A DNA stretch of 64,000 nt from Bog-473 sp963817735 (GTDB lineage Bacteria; Actinomycetota; Acidimicrobiia; Acidimicrobiales; RAAP-2): the NCBI GenBank assembly GCA_963817735.1, contig CAWFPP010000014.1, positions 1-64,000 of the forward strand, given 5' to 3'. A program made the position numbers and the translations under genes. Below, in pieces: positions 44,194 through 52,741 of the stretch (the stretch's first letter is position 1; every line of letters begins with the position of its first letter). Under the pieces are notes generated by a model, which was given only the letters and a program-made list of their open reading frames with translations, searched no databases and was not told the origin of the DNA.

Positions 44194-44838
44194 GTGAATC
44201 CGGGGGGAGCCGCCAGCCAGGGGCGGGATGATCCCGAGGCGGGAAGGGACACCGAGAGCCCGACGAGCGCTCCCGACAGCGTCTTCAAGTGGGTCGCCCT
44301 GGTCGCCGGCGTGTGTCTGGCCGGCTTTATCGCCTTCGTCGTCCTTCGCGGCCCGACGCACCCCGCCGCGGTCAGGTCGTCGGCACTTGAGGCGGCGCCA
44401 CCGCCCGTGCTCAAGGCGGGCACTGTTGCTCCAGCGTTCTCGCTGCCGAATCTCCGAGGCGGGGATCCGGTCTCGTTGTCGGCCTTCCGGGGAAAGCCTC
44501 TGATCGTCAATTTCTTCGCCTCGTGGTGCCGTGACTGCCGTGCCGAGTTGGGGGCTGTGGCCAGCGTCGCCCGGGACACCACGGGACGGATAGCGGTGGT
44601 GGGAATCGACTCCAACGACACGTCGGAAGCGGCAGCGAGCCGGCTGATCGCCGCCGCCGAGGCCACATACCCCGTCGCCGTCGACGCACATGCAACGGTG
44701 GCGACGCAGTACCTGGTCCAGGCATTGCCAGTCACCTACTTTCTTGACTCCTCGGGCCGTGTGGTGGGCAGCGCCCTTGGACCTCAGACCGTTTCCTCGC
44801 TGGACACCTGGTTGGCCAGGCTGGGGGTCTCCCGATGA
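44194..44838 (+). CDS. TlpA/ResA-like thioredoxin-fold protein, membrane-anchored
   Basis: A 214-residue protein: N-terminal anchor (WVALVAGVCLAGFIAFVVL) then an extracytoplasmic thioredoxin fold. The active site is VNFFASWCRDCRAELGAV (C-x2-C) and the cis-Pro loop LVQALPVTYFLD. Proteins of this class reduce disulfides needed for cytochrome c or CuA-site maturation. GTG 44194. The following SCO-type gene overlaps its stop (ATGA), pointing to a joint role in copper-site or cytochrome assembly for the oxidase encoded nearby. Confidence 0.87.
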   Translation: MNPGGAASQGRDDPEAGRDTESPTSAPDSVFKWVALVAGVCLAGFIAFVVLRGPTHPAAVRSSALEAAPPPVLKAGTVAPAFSLPNLRGGDPVSLSAFRGKPLIVNFFASWCRDCRAELGAVASVARDTTGRIAVVGIDSNDTSEAAASRLIAAAEATYPVAVDAHATVATQYLVQALPVTYFLDSSGRVVGSALGPQTVSSLDTWLARLGVSR

Positions 44839-45725
44839 ACGATCCCACGGAAAGGGCCGGTGACACCCCGGCGACGACCGATGCGGTGCGGGCCTCCCAG
44901 GAGGAATCCGACCCTCGGCCACCCCTGGTCGACCGGGCGGCGGCGCTCGCCGAGGGTGCTCCGGGCATTCCCGCGAAGTTCGTCTTCTGGGCTCTCGCCG
45001 TGGTCCTGGTCGTGAGCCTGGGAGGCCTTCTCGGCGAGCACGTGTTCTCGTCTGTCGGTCTCAATCCCGTCACCACGACCACACCGCCCAGGTCGCCTGT
45101 GCGTGTCGCGCCGACTCTCACGCCGAAAGCTCCGGCGCCGGCGCAGCCCATCGGGGCATCGCTCTCGTCTTTTATGGGCTTGCGCGCGTTGCCCGCCCAT
45201 GCCGCGCCTGCGTTCACGTTGATCGATCAACACGGGAACACCACGTCCGTGCCCGCTCCGCACGTGGTGGTCCTCTCCTTCTTCAACGCCCCCTGCAACG
45301 ACATCTGCCCCGTGCTGGCGGACGAGATCGAACAAGCCGATCGCGACCTCGGATCAGCGGCGGCCGAGGTCGAATTCGTGACCGTGAACACCGACCCGTC
45401 CGCGCTGGCCCAGTCGGACGAGGCACCGGTTTTGGACGACACCGGGCTGAATACTCTGCCCAACTGGCACATGGTGACCGGGCCGCTGGCCTCGCTGAAC
45501 TCGGTGTGGCGGTCGTACGGTGTCTCCATCACGGTGGCCGAGAAGACGGGTCTCGAGGCGCACACCGACGTGATGGACTTCATTGACCCGCGGGGCGTCC
45601 TTCGCTTCCGGGCTACGCCGTTCGCCGACGAGAGCAGCACGGGGAGCTTCAGCCTGCCGCCGGCAAGCATGACCCGTTGGGGCCAGGGCATCGCCACCTA
45701 CGCCAGCCATATTCTCGACCAATGA
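44835..45725 (+). CDS. SCO1/SenC-type membrane protein
   Basis: A 296-residue protein: cytoplasmic N-terminus, TM helix (FVFWALAVVLVVSLGGLLGE), Pro/Thr linker, then the SCO fold with VVLSFFNAPCNDICPVLADE (C-x3-C) and the copper-ligand His in GLEAHTDVMDFIDPRG. It is predicted to deliver copper or reduce cysteines for subunit II or the CuA-like cupredoxin. It is coupled by ATGA overlaps to the genes on both sides. Confidence 0.88.
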   Translation: MNDPTERAGDTPATTDAVRASQEESDPRPPLVDRAAALAEGAPGIPAKFVFWALAVVLVVSLGGLLGEHVFSSVGLNPVTTTTPPRSPVRVAPTLTPKAPAPAQPIGASLSSFMGLRALPAHAAPAFTLIDQHGNTTSVPAPHVVVLSFFNAPCNDICPVLADEIEQADRDLGSAAAEVEFVTVNTDPSALAQSDEAPVLDDTGLNTLPNWHMVTGPLASLNSVWRSYGVSITVAEKTGLEAHTDVMDFIDPRGVLRFRATPFADESSTGSFSLPPASMTRWGQGIATYASHILDQ

Positions 45726-46345
45726 GCGACACCAGAGCGGAACGCAAGCCTCCGGTGTGGCAGCGGCACCGCGGGCTGCTCATTGTGCTTGTGGTCTTCG
45801 TGGTGCTCCTGATCACCGTCCTCTCCGACCTGCCCGTCAGCACCTCGCGGGCGGACGACATCAGCGCCGAGCGCAGCGTCATGAGTGAGGTGAACGCCGA
45901 CCTGGCGGGCTGTGCCCTGGCCATCGACCAGGCGATCGGCATCTGGGACCTGCAGGCCGAGCACGAGCTCACTCCCGCCGACCGTGCCCCCACGCCGGGC
46001 CTCTTGAGCGACGACCAGACCGCCTGCTCGTTCACCAGCGAGGACATCTTTGACCTGACCAACATCCAGGTCCCCGGGACGCCGGCGGGCAAGCACCTGG
46101 GTCAGATGCTCTCGACAGCCACACTGTGGACCACCTCGGACGCTCTCCGGGCGATCGAGGACGTGCAGACCTTGATGAACGACCCGGGCAACGCCTCTGC
46201 GTTGGGAAACCTGTCCAAGGAGGAGCGACAGCTCGCCGCCGATCGTCGCACCGCTCTCTCCCAGGAGCGTGCAGCGGACCTGGCGCTCGACACGCACCTC
46301 TCCGCTGTCGACCTGCCGAGTGTCCCGGGCGCCGGCACCGGCTGA
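45722..46345 (+). CDS. Hypothetical single-TM extracytoplasmic protein (207 aa)
   Basis: The N-terminal TM helix (GLLIVLVVFVVLLITVLSDL) is followed by a helical extracytoplasmic region (MSEVNADLAGCALAIDQAIG, then MLSTATLWTTSDALRAIEDV). There are two Cys residues (AGCAL and TACSF). No family recognised. It is the third gene of the TlpA-SCO operon (ATGA overlap), so a role in oxidase assembly or cytochrome handling is possible. It ends 3 bp before the convergent CtaG-like stop. Confidence 0.6.
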   Translation: MSDTRAERKPPVWQRHRGLLIVLVVFVVLLITVLSDLPVSTSRADDISAERSVMSEVNADLAGCALAIDQAIGIWDLQAEHELTPADRAPTPGLLSDDQTACSFTSEDIFDLTNIQVPGTPAGKHLGQMLSTATLWTTSDALRAIEDVQTLMNDPGNASALGNLSKEERQLAADRRTALSQERAADLALDTHLSAVDLPSVPGAGTG

Positions 46346-46348
46346 GTC

Positions 46349-47155
46349 TCAGGCGGCCGGAGTGGCCCCTCCTCGCCCTTCGTTCAAGGGTGACGTTCCC
46401 CTCCGCCGGTCGTCTCGGGTCAGGGCCAGAAGCTCGATATCGGGATCCTCCTCGGTCTTGAGCCATTGGAAGGCGTTCCAGAAGACCAGGGGGGCGAAGG
46501 CGAGGGACGACACGAACCAGAGCACAGCGGAGGCGATCTGTTGGTCCGCTGAAGCGCTGAGGCCCCCGCCGACATGGTGGAAGTTCCGATAGAAGCCGTT
46601 GATCGACAGACCGGACACGTAAGCGAGTACCCAAAACGCCCACATGGCGAACGCGGTCAGGACGGCACGGCGCAGGTAGCCCGAGCGAGGAGCCAGCGGT
46701 GGTGATTCGACCAGCTCCAGCCACAGCCCGAGCCCGAAGATCAGGAGGCTCGCCGCCTCGAGGGGGGCCAGCCAGCCGTGACGGGCTGACGCGGCCACCG
46801 CGGCCGGGGTATGCCAGGCGACGGCGACCCCGAGGTCGCAGGCGATGAAGGCCAGCGAACGTGGCAGTTCGCGGTGGCGCTGCCGCCCGGCGGCAACCCG
46901 GTCGACGAGCCTCGGGGGAGAGGCGTTCCTGGCGAGCCCCAGCCAACGCCACGGTGCCCCGAGCACCACCAGCGCGGGGACGACGATGGCCAGGAGTGAG
47001 AACTGGAGCGCCTGTGCGTACTCGGTGCGACGTGCGACAGCAGAGAGCGGTGGCACGAGCACGACAGCCAGCGCGACCAGTGCTGCCAGCAGGCACCAGC
47101 CGCGCCACCGTGCAGCCGGGTCGAGGGGCCGCAGGGTGGCAGCCCCCTCACTCAC
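46349..47155 (-). CDS. CtaG-like (caa3-type) oxidase assembly protein, second copy
   Basis: A 268-residue protein with about seven TM helices of the Caa3_CtaG group: AQALQFSLLAIVVPALVVLG, AFIACDLGVAVAWHTPAAVA, LLIFGLGLWLELVESPPLA, AMWAFWVLAYVSGLSINGFY and the typical end ADQQIASAVLWFVSSLAFAP. CtaG helps insert copper into oxidase subunit I. It is shorter and more divergent than the copy at 51772-52692. GTG 47155 overlaps the stop of the 36-residue gene (GTGA); last gene of the oxidase operon. Confidence 0.8.
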   Translation of the reverse strand: MSEGAATLRPLDPAARWRGWCLLAALVALAVVLVPPLSAVARRTEYAQALQFSLLAIVVPALVVLGAPWRWLGLARNASPPRLVDRVAAGRQRHRELPRSLAFIACDLGVAVAWHTPAAVAASARHGWLAPLEAASLLIFGLGLWLELVESPPLAPRSGYLRRAVLTAFAMWAFWVLAYVSGLSINGFYRNFHHVGGGLSASADQQIASAVLWFVSSLAFAPLVFWNAFQWLKTEEDPDIELLALTRDDRRRGTSPLNEGRGGATPAA

Positions 47156-47262
47156 CTCGTGGGCCGGCGCTGGAAGAAGCCCCAGAGCAGCACGAGGAAC
47201 AGGGTCCCGAGGGGTATGGCGAAGGTCAGTGCCTGGGTTCCGGCTACATCGGCCGTGATCAC
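47152..47262 (-). CDS. 36-residue single-TM peptide in the oxidase operon
   Basis: A GTG at 47262 preceded by a near-perfect AGGAGGTGAG opens a 36-residue ORF: ALTFAIPLGTLFLVLLWGFF is one TM helix, followed by the basic QRRPTR. It lies between subunit III and the CtaG-like gene, overlapping the latter's start. Length, topology and position recall tiny oxidase subunits such as CcoQ or subunit IV-like peptides. Its assignment as an oxidase subunit is inference. Confidence 0.7.
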   Translation of the reverse strand: MITADVAGTQALTFAIPLGTLFLVLLWGFFQRRPTR

Positions 47263-47280
47263 GCCCTCACCTCCTGAGTG

Positions 47281-47958
47281 TCAGATGACATAGAACAGTA
47301 CCCAGAAGAAGGTGGCGACGACGGCGATGAACCCCCAAAAGTAAGTGCAGCCGTTCAGATTGGCGCGCAAGAGCCGTGCCACGGGCAGGGTCGAGCCTGG
47401 AGCGCCTCCGTCCTGTGCGATGGCACGCCGCAGTCGAATCTCTCTGGCCAGGATCGTCTCGAGCCAGTAGGTACCCGCCAGCACGACGGCGATGTTCATC
47501 GCACCCCACGCGATGAAGCAGGAGGCATAGGCGCTCGATCCAGGGAAGAACGGGAGGACGGTCAACTGCCAGATCTGAAGTCCGATGACGAGAAGCCCGC
47601 CGAGGACGGCGGTCCATCCGGCCACCTGCCAGTCGAGCGTCTCGTTGTTGCGGAAGCGCCGCTCGCCGAACTGGACTAGCAGCGCACCGGCCACGGTGAT
47701 GGCAAAGATGGCCGCGCCGACCGCCGTGGGTGCGGTGATCCCACGGGGACGCCAAAGGTCTTGGTTGTTGGCCGAGCGGAGGTAGAAGTAGGCGAAGGCC
47801 AGGGCGGCGAAAGCGAAAGCCCAAATACCGATCAGGAGCCGGCCGCCGGTCCACAGCGCACCCTCCTGGGCCCGCAACTCGAATGCGATCTCCTCTGGTG
47901 TCTCATGGAGCTGGACGAAGCTCTCGAACTGCTGGTTGTCGACGGGGTTCTGTGCCAT
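47281..47958 (-). CDS. Cytochrome c oxidase subunit III-type protein
   Basis: A 225-residue heme-copper oxidase subunit III family protein with five TM helices: LIGIWAFAFAALAFAYFYLR, VGAAIFAITVAGALLVQFGE, TAVLGGLLVIGLQIWQLTVL, CFIAWGAMNIAVVLAGTYWL and YFWGFIAVVATFFWVLFYVI. It is more divergent than standard CtaE. It lies just after subunit I in the same operon. Confidence 0.8.
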   Translation of the reverse strand: MAQNPVDNQQFESFVQLHETPEEIAFELRAQEGALWTGGRLLIGIWAFAFAALAFAYFYLRSANNQDLWRPRGITAPTAVGAAIFAITVAGALLVQFGERRFRNNETLDWQVAGWTAVLGGLLVIGLQIWQLTVLPFFPGSSAYASCFIAWGAMNIAVVLAGTYWLETILAREIRLRRAIAQDGGAPGSTLPVARLLRANLNGCTYFWGFIAVVATFFWVLFYVI

Positions 47959-47970
47959 CTCCCTATTGCC

Positions 47971-49989
47971 TCACAGTATTGGGGTCTGAGGATCGCCGCC
48001 GCCTTCCGCGCCGGTTCCGAGTTCTTCGTTCCCGACGGATTCGGCCGGAGCCCCGACGGTCGACATGACCTTCCCCAAGTCGGCCACCGGTGCTGCATCG
48101 GGTTCGCCGTAGTGGTACGGGTCGTTGAGTATCACGGGAATGCGCTCGAAGTTGAACCATGGGACCGGCGTCGGGGTCTGCCACTCAAGCCCAAGCGAGT
48201 TCCACGGGTTGGGTGGTGCTTCGTGGGGGGTCAGATAGATGGACCAGATGAAGTTGATGATGAAGAAGATGAACGACGCGCCCAGCAGATATGCGCTGAT
48301 GCTCGAGATGTCGTTCAACGTCTGCAGGTTTGAGGCGTACTCGAAGACACGACGCGGTTGACCGAGAAGACCCACCAGGAAGAGCGGGAAGAACGTGCCG
48401 TTGAAGAAGATGAAGAACGTCCAGAAATGCCACTTGCTGAGCTTCCGGTTCATTGTCTTGCCGGTGATCTTGGGGAACCAGTAGTAGAAGCCACCGAACA
48501 GGGCGAAGATGAGGCCGCCCATGATCGTGTAGTGGAAGTGAGCGAGCACGAAGAAGCTGCCGTGGACGGTCACGTTGACTGGCACGTCCGAGAGGAACAC
48601 GCCCGTGACGCCGCCGATGAGGAAGTTGAAGAGCATCCCGAGACAGAACAGCATGGGCGTGTCGAAGCGTATTTTCGCTTTCCACAGGGTTCCGAGCGTC
48701 ACCAGATAGAGGAATCCCGTGGGGATTGAGATCAACTCCGTGGTCAGCATGAAGAGCGGTCGCATGTCCGGGTTGATGCCGCTCTGGAAGAGGTGGTGTT
48801 GCCACACGAAGAAGGAGAGCAGGGCGACACCGAGCATCCCGGCCGCAGCGACCTTGTAGGCGAACAAGGGCTTTCGGGTGAAGACGGGCATGATCTCCAT
48901 CACGATCCCGAAGCCCGGCAGGGCCATGATGTACACCTCGGGGTGGCCGAAGAACCAGAAGAGGTTTTCCCACAAGAAGCTGCTGCCGCCGTGCTCGTTC
49001 ACGAAGAACGCGGTCTCCGCCGTGCGGTCGAGGACGCCCAATATGCACCCAACCACCAGTGTCGGCGTGGCCAGCGTGAGGAGCGCCGTGGTGGCGAGGA
49101 CGGACCAGACGAAGATCGGGACGCGTCCCCAACTCATGCCCGGGGCGCGGTAATTGATGATCGTGGCGGCCAGGTTGAACCCGGCGAGGATCATGCCTAT
49201 TCCGATGACCGCGAAGCCCACCAGATACGAGTCCATGCCGCCGGCTGCCTGCGTCTGCAGGGGGGCATAGCCAGTCCAACCGGTAGGGAAACCGCCGAAG
49301 AACAGCGCGCTGACAATGACCAGGTATCCCGCCGTGAAGATCCAGAACGAGAACGCTTCGACACGGGGGTAGGCCATGCGTCGCGAGCCGATCATCAGTG
49401 GGATCAGCCAGTTTCCGAGGGGTCCGATGACGGCCGAGGAGGCCATCATCATCATGATGGTGCCGTGCTCGCTGACGATGGCTATATAAGTGCCCGGGCC
49501 GAAGACGTGGTTGGTGGGGCTCAGGAGCTCCGTCCGGATGAGCATGGCCAGGAGCCCGCCGGTGAACAGGAACAGGAGTACGCCGACGGCGTACTGCCAG
49601 CCGACCACCTTGTGGTCGTCGGTCATGCGGAAGTAGCGGACCCAGCTCTTCTCCTCAGGTGCGGGCGGGAGCTCGATCCCGACGATCTTGGCCAGCGGGT
49701 AGTTCAGGGCGCCGATGCCGGTCATCCAGCCGACCACGCCGAGCGAGAGGCCGAGAACGATGGCGACGTCGTTCTGGCCCGTGTTCTGGACTTGCGCGTA
49801 GCCGCTGGCGATGACGTTCCCGAGCCAGTGACCGATCAGGTAGCCGACGGCGCCGCCGACGATGGCCCACAGGATGTTGGGGCGTAGCCACAGGGAGCGG
49901 CGCCAGGCTGGAAGCGGCCTCGGAGCCGGCGCTTCGAGGCCCTCCTCGCCCGGGTACTCGAACCCGCTCCGTGACGTGTCGATGGCCAA
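47971..49989 (-). CDS. ctaD: Cytochrome c oxidase subunit I (haem-copper oxidase)
   Basis: The catalytic subunit of an O2-reducing oxidase, 672 residues. Haem ligand: VSEHGTIMMMM. CuB site: FGHPEVYIMALPGFGIV (HPEVY cross-link) and WQHHLFQSG. Haem a/a3 ligands: VLAHFHYTIMGG. About 115 residues with two extra TM helices (LWAIVGGAVGYLIGHWLGNV and VLGLSLGVVGWMTGIGALN) precede the canonical helix I. The residue pair before AHFHY reads HG instead of the usual HD. The TTG start at 49989 is chosen because GGGAGGTGG overlaps the subunit II stop. It lies between subunits II and III. Confidence 0.93.
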   Translation of the reverse strand: MAIDTSRSGFEYPGEEGLEAPAPRPLPAWRRSLWLRPNILWAIVGGAVGYLIGHWLGNVIASGYAQVQNTGQNDVAIVLGLSLGVVGWMTGIGALNYPLAKIVGIELPPAPEEKSWVRYFRMTDDHKVVGWQYAVGVLLFLFTGGLLAMLIRTELLSPTNHVFGPGTYIAIVSEHGTIMMMMASSAVIGPLGNWLIPLMIGSRRMAYPRVEAFSFWIFTAGYLVIVSALFFGGFPTGWTGYAPLQTQAAGGMDSYLVGFAVIGIGMILAGFNLAATIINYRAPGMSWGRVPIFVWSVLATTALLTLATPTLVVGCILGVLDRTAETAFFVNEHGGSSFLWENLFWFFGHPEVYIMALPGFGIVMEIMPVFTRKPLFAYKVAAAGMLGVALLSFFVWQHHLFQSGINPDMRPLFMLTTELISIPTGFLYLVTLGTLWKAKIRFDTPMLFCLGMLFNFLIGGVTGVFLSDVPVNVTVHGSFFVLAHFHYTIMGGLIFALFGGFYYWFPKITGKTMNRKLSKWHFWTFFIFFNGTFFPLFLVGLLGQPRRVFEYASNLQTLNDISSISAYLLGASFIFFIINFIWSIYLTPHEAPPNPWNSLGLEWQTPTPVPWFNFERIPVILNDPYHYGEPDAAPVADLGKVMSTVGAPAESVGNEELGTGAEGGGDPQTPIL

Positions 49990-49990
49990 G

Positions 49991-50959
49991 TCACCCACCT
50001 CCCTTTGGCTGTGGCGCGCCATACGTCTCGACCTTGGAGTAGGGGTCGACGTTGTCCGGGTAGTACCCGCCGTCGGCTCCGTTGGCGTCGGGCGTGTAGG
50101 TAAGGGCGTAGGGCGGCAGGAGCTTGGTGTTCTGGCGCAGCCGGGTCTCGGTCAGCTTCGCCCAACCCTCGAACTGCTGTGGCGTGACGACCTCGCCCGA
50201 GTTGTACATGGCACCGTGCCAGATCCCGCACAACTCGGAGCAGCGCACGATGAAGGAGCCGAGCTGCTGGGTGGTCGTGTAGGCGACGTTGTTGTAGTCG
50301 GGGTTGGCGTCGGCCTTGACGCCGAGTTGGTACGCCCAAAAGCTGTGGATCACGTCGAGCGACGTGACGTTGAACTCGATCGTCGTGTCGTTGGGCACCA
50401 CGAGCTCGTTGGTCTCGAAGCCGCCGAAGGTGGGGTAGCGGTAAGTGAACTTCCACTGCTGGCCGATGACCTGAATGGGCAGGACCGTCTTCGAGGCGGG
50501 TGTCCAGATCGGGCTGGAGCCTTGGGCGCCGCCGGCCCCACCCGGTTGGACGAGCTCGTAGGTGCCGAACCCGGCCAAGAAGAGCACGATGACGGTGGTG
50601 GTCAGGATCCAGCCCAACTGGATACCGAGATGTCCACGCGCGTCGGGCCCACCCACGGGCTCGGGTCCTCCCCGCGATGCCCGCCACATCACGATGGCAT
50701 AGATGATGTAGATCCAGACCGCCAGGAGCACCGGCAGGGCGATGACGAACAGGACGTTGAAGTCGAATTGTGCTCCCTGAGCCGTGTTGGTCATGGTCCC
50801 CGGAGGGATGTGGGGTCCGGCCAAGTAGTAGAAGAGAGGGTCGCCGATGGCGGACAGCACCACCCAGATGGCGATCAGCCGCCACCAGTGGTGGGTCTCG
50901 GTGGTGGACGCCGGGGTTGGATCGGCACTGGTCGTGCCGGCGGCCGCTGGGTCGCTCAC
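49991..50959 (-). CDS. ctaC: Cytochrome c oxidase subunit II
   Basis: A 322-residue protein with three likely TM helices (IAIWVVLSAIGDPLFYYLAG, VLFVIALPVLLAVWIYIIYA, LGWILTTTVIVLFLAGFGTY) and the CuA cupredoxin domain. QVIGQQWKFTYRYP is the Trp-rich docking strand, LDVIHSFWAYQLGVKAD holds the first His, and IVRCSELCGIWHGAMY is the complete C-x3-C-x3-H-x2-M CuA set. GTG 50959 overlaps the cupredoxin stop (GTGA). Downstream is subunit I. Confidence 0.93.
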   Translation of the reverse strand: MSDPAAAGTTSADPTPASTTETHHWWRLIAIWVVLSAIGDPLFYYLAGPHIPPGTMTNTAQGAQFDFNVLFVIALPVLLAVWIYIIYAIVMWRASRGGPEPVGGPDARGHLGIQLGWILTTTVIVLFLAGFGTYELVQPGGAGGAQGSSPIWTPASKTVLPIQVIGQQWKFTYRYPTFGGFETNELVVPNDTTIEFNVTSLDVIHSFWAYQLGVKADANPDYNNVAYTTTQQLGSFIVRCSELCGIWHGAMYNSGEVVTPQQFEGWAKLTETRLRQNTKLLPPYALTYTPDANGADGGYYPDNVDPYSKVETYGAPQPKGGG

Positions 50960-51621
50960 GCCACCACCTTCATGAAGCCGCCCATGTACCCCAGCGTCGA
51001 CATGGGGCCGCCGTTGCCGTAGAGGAAGCCCAGACCGCACGGTACGAAGCACTGCCAGCGGTAGCTCCCTGGACCGGGCGTGGTGAAGGAGAATTTGATC
51101 ACCTTGTTCGGTGACTTGGTGGTGCAGGGGGCGGCCGCGCAGAGATTGGCATTGCCGTTGTTCCCGTACAGCGGCACGTTCAGACCGAGGGAGGGCATGG
51201 AGAACGTGTGGGCAACCCCGTTGCCGGCGTTGGAATTGATGACCCGGAATGTCTTGCCGTTCAGAGTGGCGACGTTGCCGAAAGTGCCGCTGACCTGTCC
51301 GACTTGCTGGTTGCGCAGCGGGCTACCCGAGTCGTAGTTGTAGATCGTCACGTTGATCCGCACGTGTGCGGGAACCTGGAAGACGGTCGTATGCACCCAC
51401 TGCCCATCGGGGGATTGGACGAGGTAGGACACCCAGGTCGGGTGGTCCCCGGAGCCGTAGGTCCCGACCGACTGCAAGGTGACGTTCACCTGCCCGGAGC
51501 TGTCGGCCGAGAAGTCGACAGTGGGCGACGTGCCGAGGAGGTTGACGACGAGGATGACGCCCGCCAATGCGGCCACGGCGAAGAGAATGACCGTCACGGT
51601 CACTTTCCACGCCAGGCTCAT
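50956..51621 (-). CDS. Single-TM CuA-like cupredoxin protein
   Basis: A 221-residue protein: TM anchor (VTVILFAVAALAGVILVVNL) then a cupredoxin fold with GVAHTFSMPSLGLNVPL (His strand) and SYRWQCFVPCGLGFLYGNGG followed by PM. It has C-x3-C as in CuA but lacks the next His (C-x3-C-x3-H), so the site is neither a standard CuA nor a typical type-1 copper site. An insert with CAAAPC precedes it. It heads subunits II and I and is probably part of, or an electron donor to, this oxidase. ATG 51621. Confidence 0.75.
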   Translation of the reverse strand: MSLAWKVTVTVILFAVAALAGVILVVNLLGTSPTVDFSADSSGQVNVTLQSVGTYGSGDHPTWVSYLVQSPDGQWVHTTVFQVPAHVRINVTIYNYDSGSPLRNQQVGQVSGTFGNVATLNGKTFRVINSNAGNGVAHTFSMPSLGLNVPLYGNNGNANLCAAAPCTTKSPNKVIKFSFTTPGPGSYRWQCFVPCGLGFLYGNGGPMSTLGYMGGFMKVVA

Positions 51622-51771
51622 GACCCCTCCCGGATCTGACGATCTTGTGCCGGAACCCTCACCGACGGATTCCTTTCAGGGACGTTACGTTTTGGCTCCC
51701 AACGCGTCAACCATTTCCATCGGGCGACCAAAACCGTTGAAACTGCCGGTGCAGCGCCGGGGCCCTGGGCC

Positions 51772-52692
51772 TCAGCCCCGAGGCGCCCGCTCGGCGCTGG
51801 AGGTCCGAAAGGCCTCGAGGGACGGCCCGGGATCGCGGTGAAACAGCCGGTCCACGCCCAGCGAGAAGCCGCCTTCGCTATCGATGGCGCGCCGAATGGT
51901 CACGGCCAGGGCCGGAACGGCCCAGAAGTCCCCGCAGATCCACAGGATGGCCGCCCCGATCTGCTGGTCGGCATACGGGGAAAGGCTCACGCCAGGCACG
52001 TGGGCGTAGACCGAGTACCAACTCGTCGCGCTGAAGAGGGAGAGGGACATGGCCAAGACAAACATGACGACGTTGGTCGAGATGATCGCTCCCACCTGCC
52101 AGAGAGGGGATGCTTTCATTCGGAAGGGGCGGGACGGGATGATCTGGAGCCAGAAGAGAACGCCCGTCACGAAGAAGCTCGTGTGCATCAAGCCGACATG
52201 GATCAATTGGTTCTCCTCCGCCGCGTCAAAGAGGGCGGGGACGTGCCAGAGCACCATGACGAGGTTGAACGAGATGAGCGCCGTCCACGGGTTTAAGACG
52301 AAACGACCGACTGCCTTCAGGGCTCCCGACCAGGGCCTGAGGAGGACGGTACGCAGAAGCCACCGGCGCGGGCGCACCGGCAGCCCGTGCAGGAGCGGGA
52401 GCCAGGGAGCCCCCGCCACGATCAGGATCGGCGCGAAGAACGCGATCAAAATGTGCTCGATCATGTGCACGAAGAAGTAATCGCCGGCCCAGTAGTCGAT
52501 GGGGGAGGTCACCGCGATGAGGAGCACGGCCAGGCCGGCGTAGAAGAGGAGCGAATTCAGCCGCCGTCGTCGGCTCCGTTCCGGCGAGGACCGCCGGCGC
52601 AGATTGGCCAAGCCGAGCTCGTGCAGCAGCACGATGACAGCCACGCCGATCACGAAGGGATCGAAGCTCCAGTTGTCCACCAGATAGCTCAT
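51772..52692 (-). CDS. ctaG: CtaG-family oxidase copper-assembly protein
   Basis: A 306-residue protein with about seven TM helices: FVIGVAVIVLLHELGLANLR, LLFYAGLAVLLIAVTSPIDY, FFVHMIEHILIAFFAPILIV, LISFNLVMVLWHVPALFDAA and the signature YADQQIGAAILWICGDFWAV. CtaG proteins assist CuB insertion into subunit I, and the conserved His in HMIEH and LWHVP fit that. ATG 52692 has AAGGGGACC upstream. It lies between the secreted propeller gene and the cupredoxin in the same direction. Confidence 0.9.
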   Translation of the reverse strand: MSYLVDNWSFDPFVIGVAVIVLLHELGLANLRRRSSPERSRRRRLNSLLFYAGLAVLLIAVTSPIDYWAGDYFFVHMIEHILIAFFAPILIVAGAPWLPLLHGLPVRPRRWLLRTVLLRPWSGALKAVGRFVLNPWTALISFNLVMVLWHVPALFDAAEENQLIHVGLMHTSFFVTGVLFWLQIIPSRPFRMKASPLWQVGAIISTNVVMFVLAMSLSLFSATSWYSVYAHVPGVSLSPYADQQIGAAILWICGDFWAVPALAVTIRRAIDSEGGFSLGVDRLFHRDPGPSLEAFRTSSAERAPRG

Positions 52693-52741
52693 GAAGCTGG
52701 TCCCCTTGCCGCTGGGATGCCCGACACCGTAGCGCGAACGG

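Noticed and set aside
48793..49887. 364-codon plus-strand frame opposite the oxidase subunit I gene.
   Set aside because: It is a shadow of a strongly conserved gene; His/Glu/Asp-rich nonsense composition and no ribosome-binding site.
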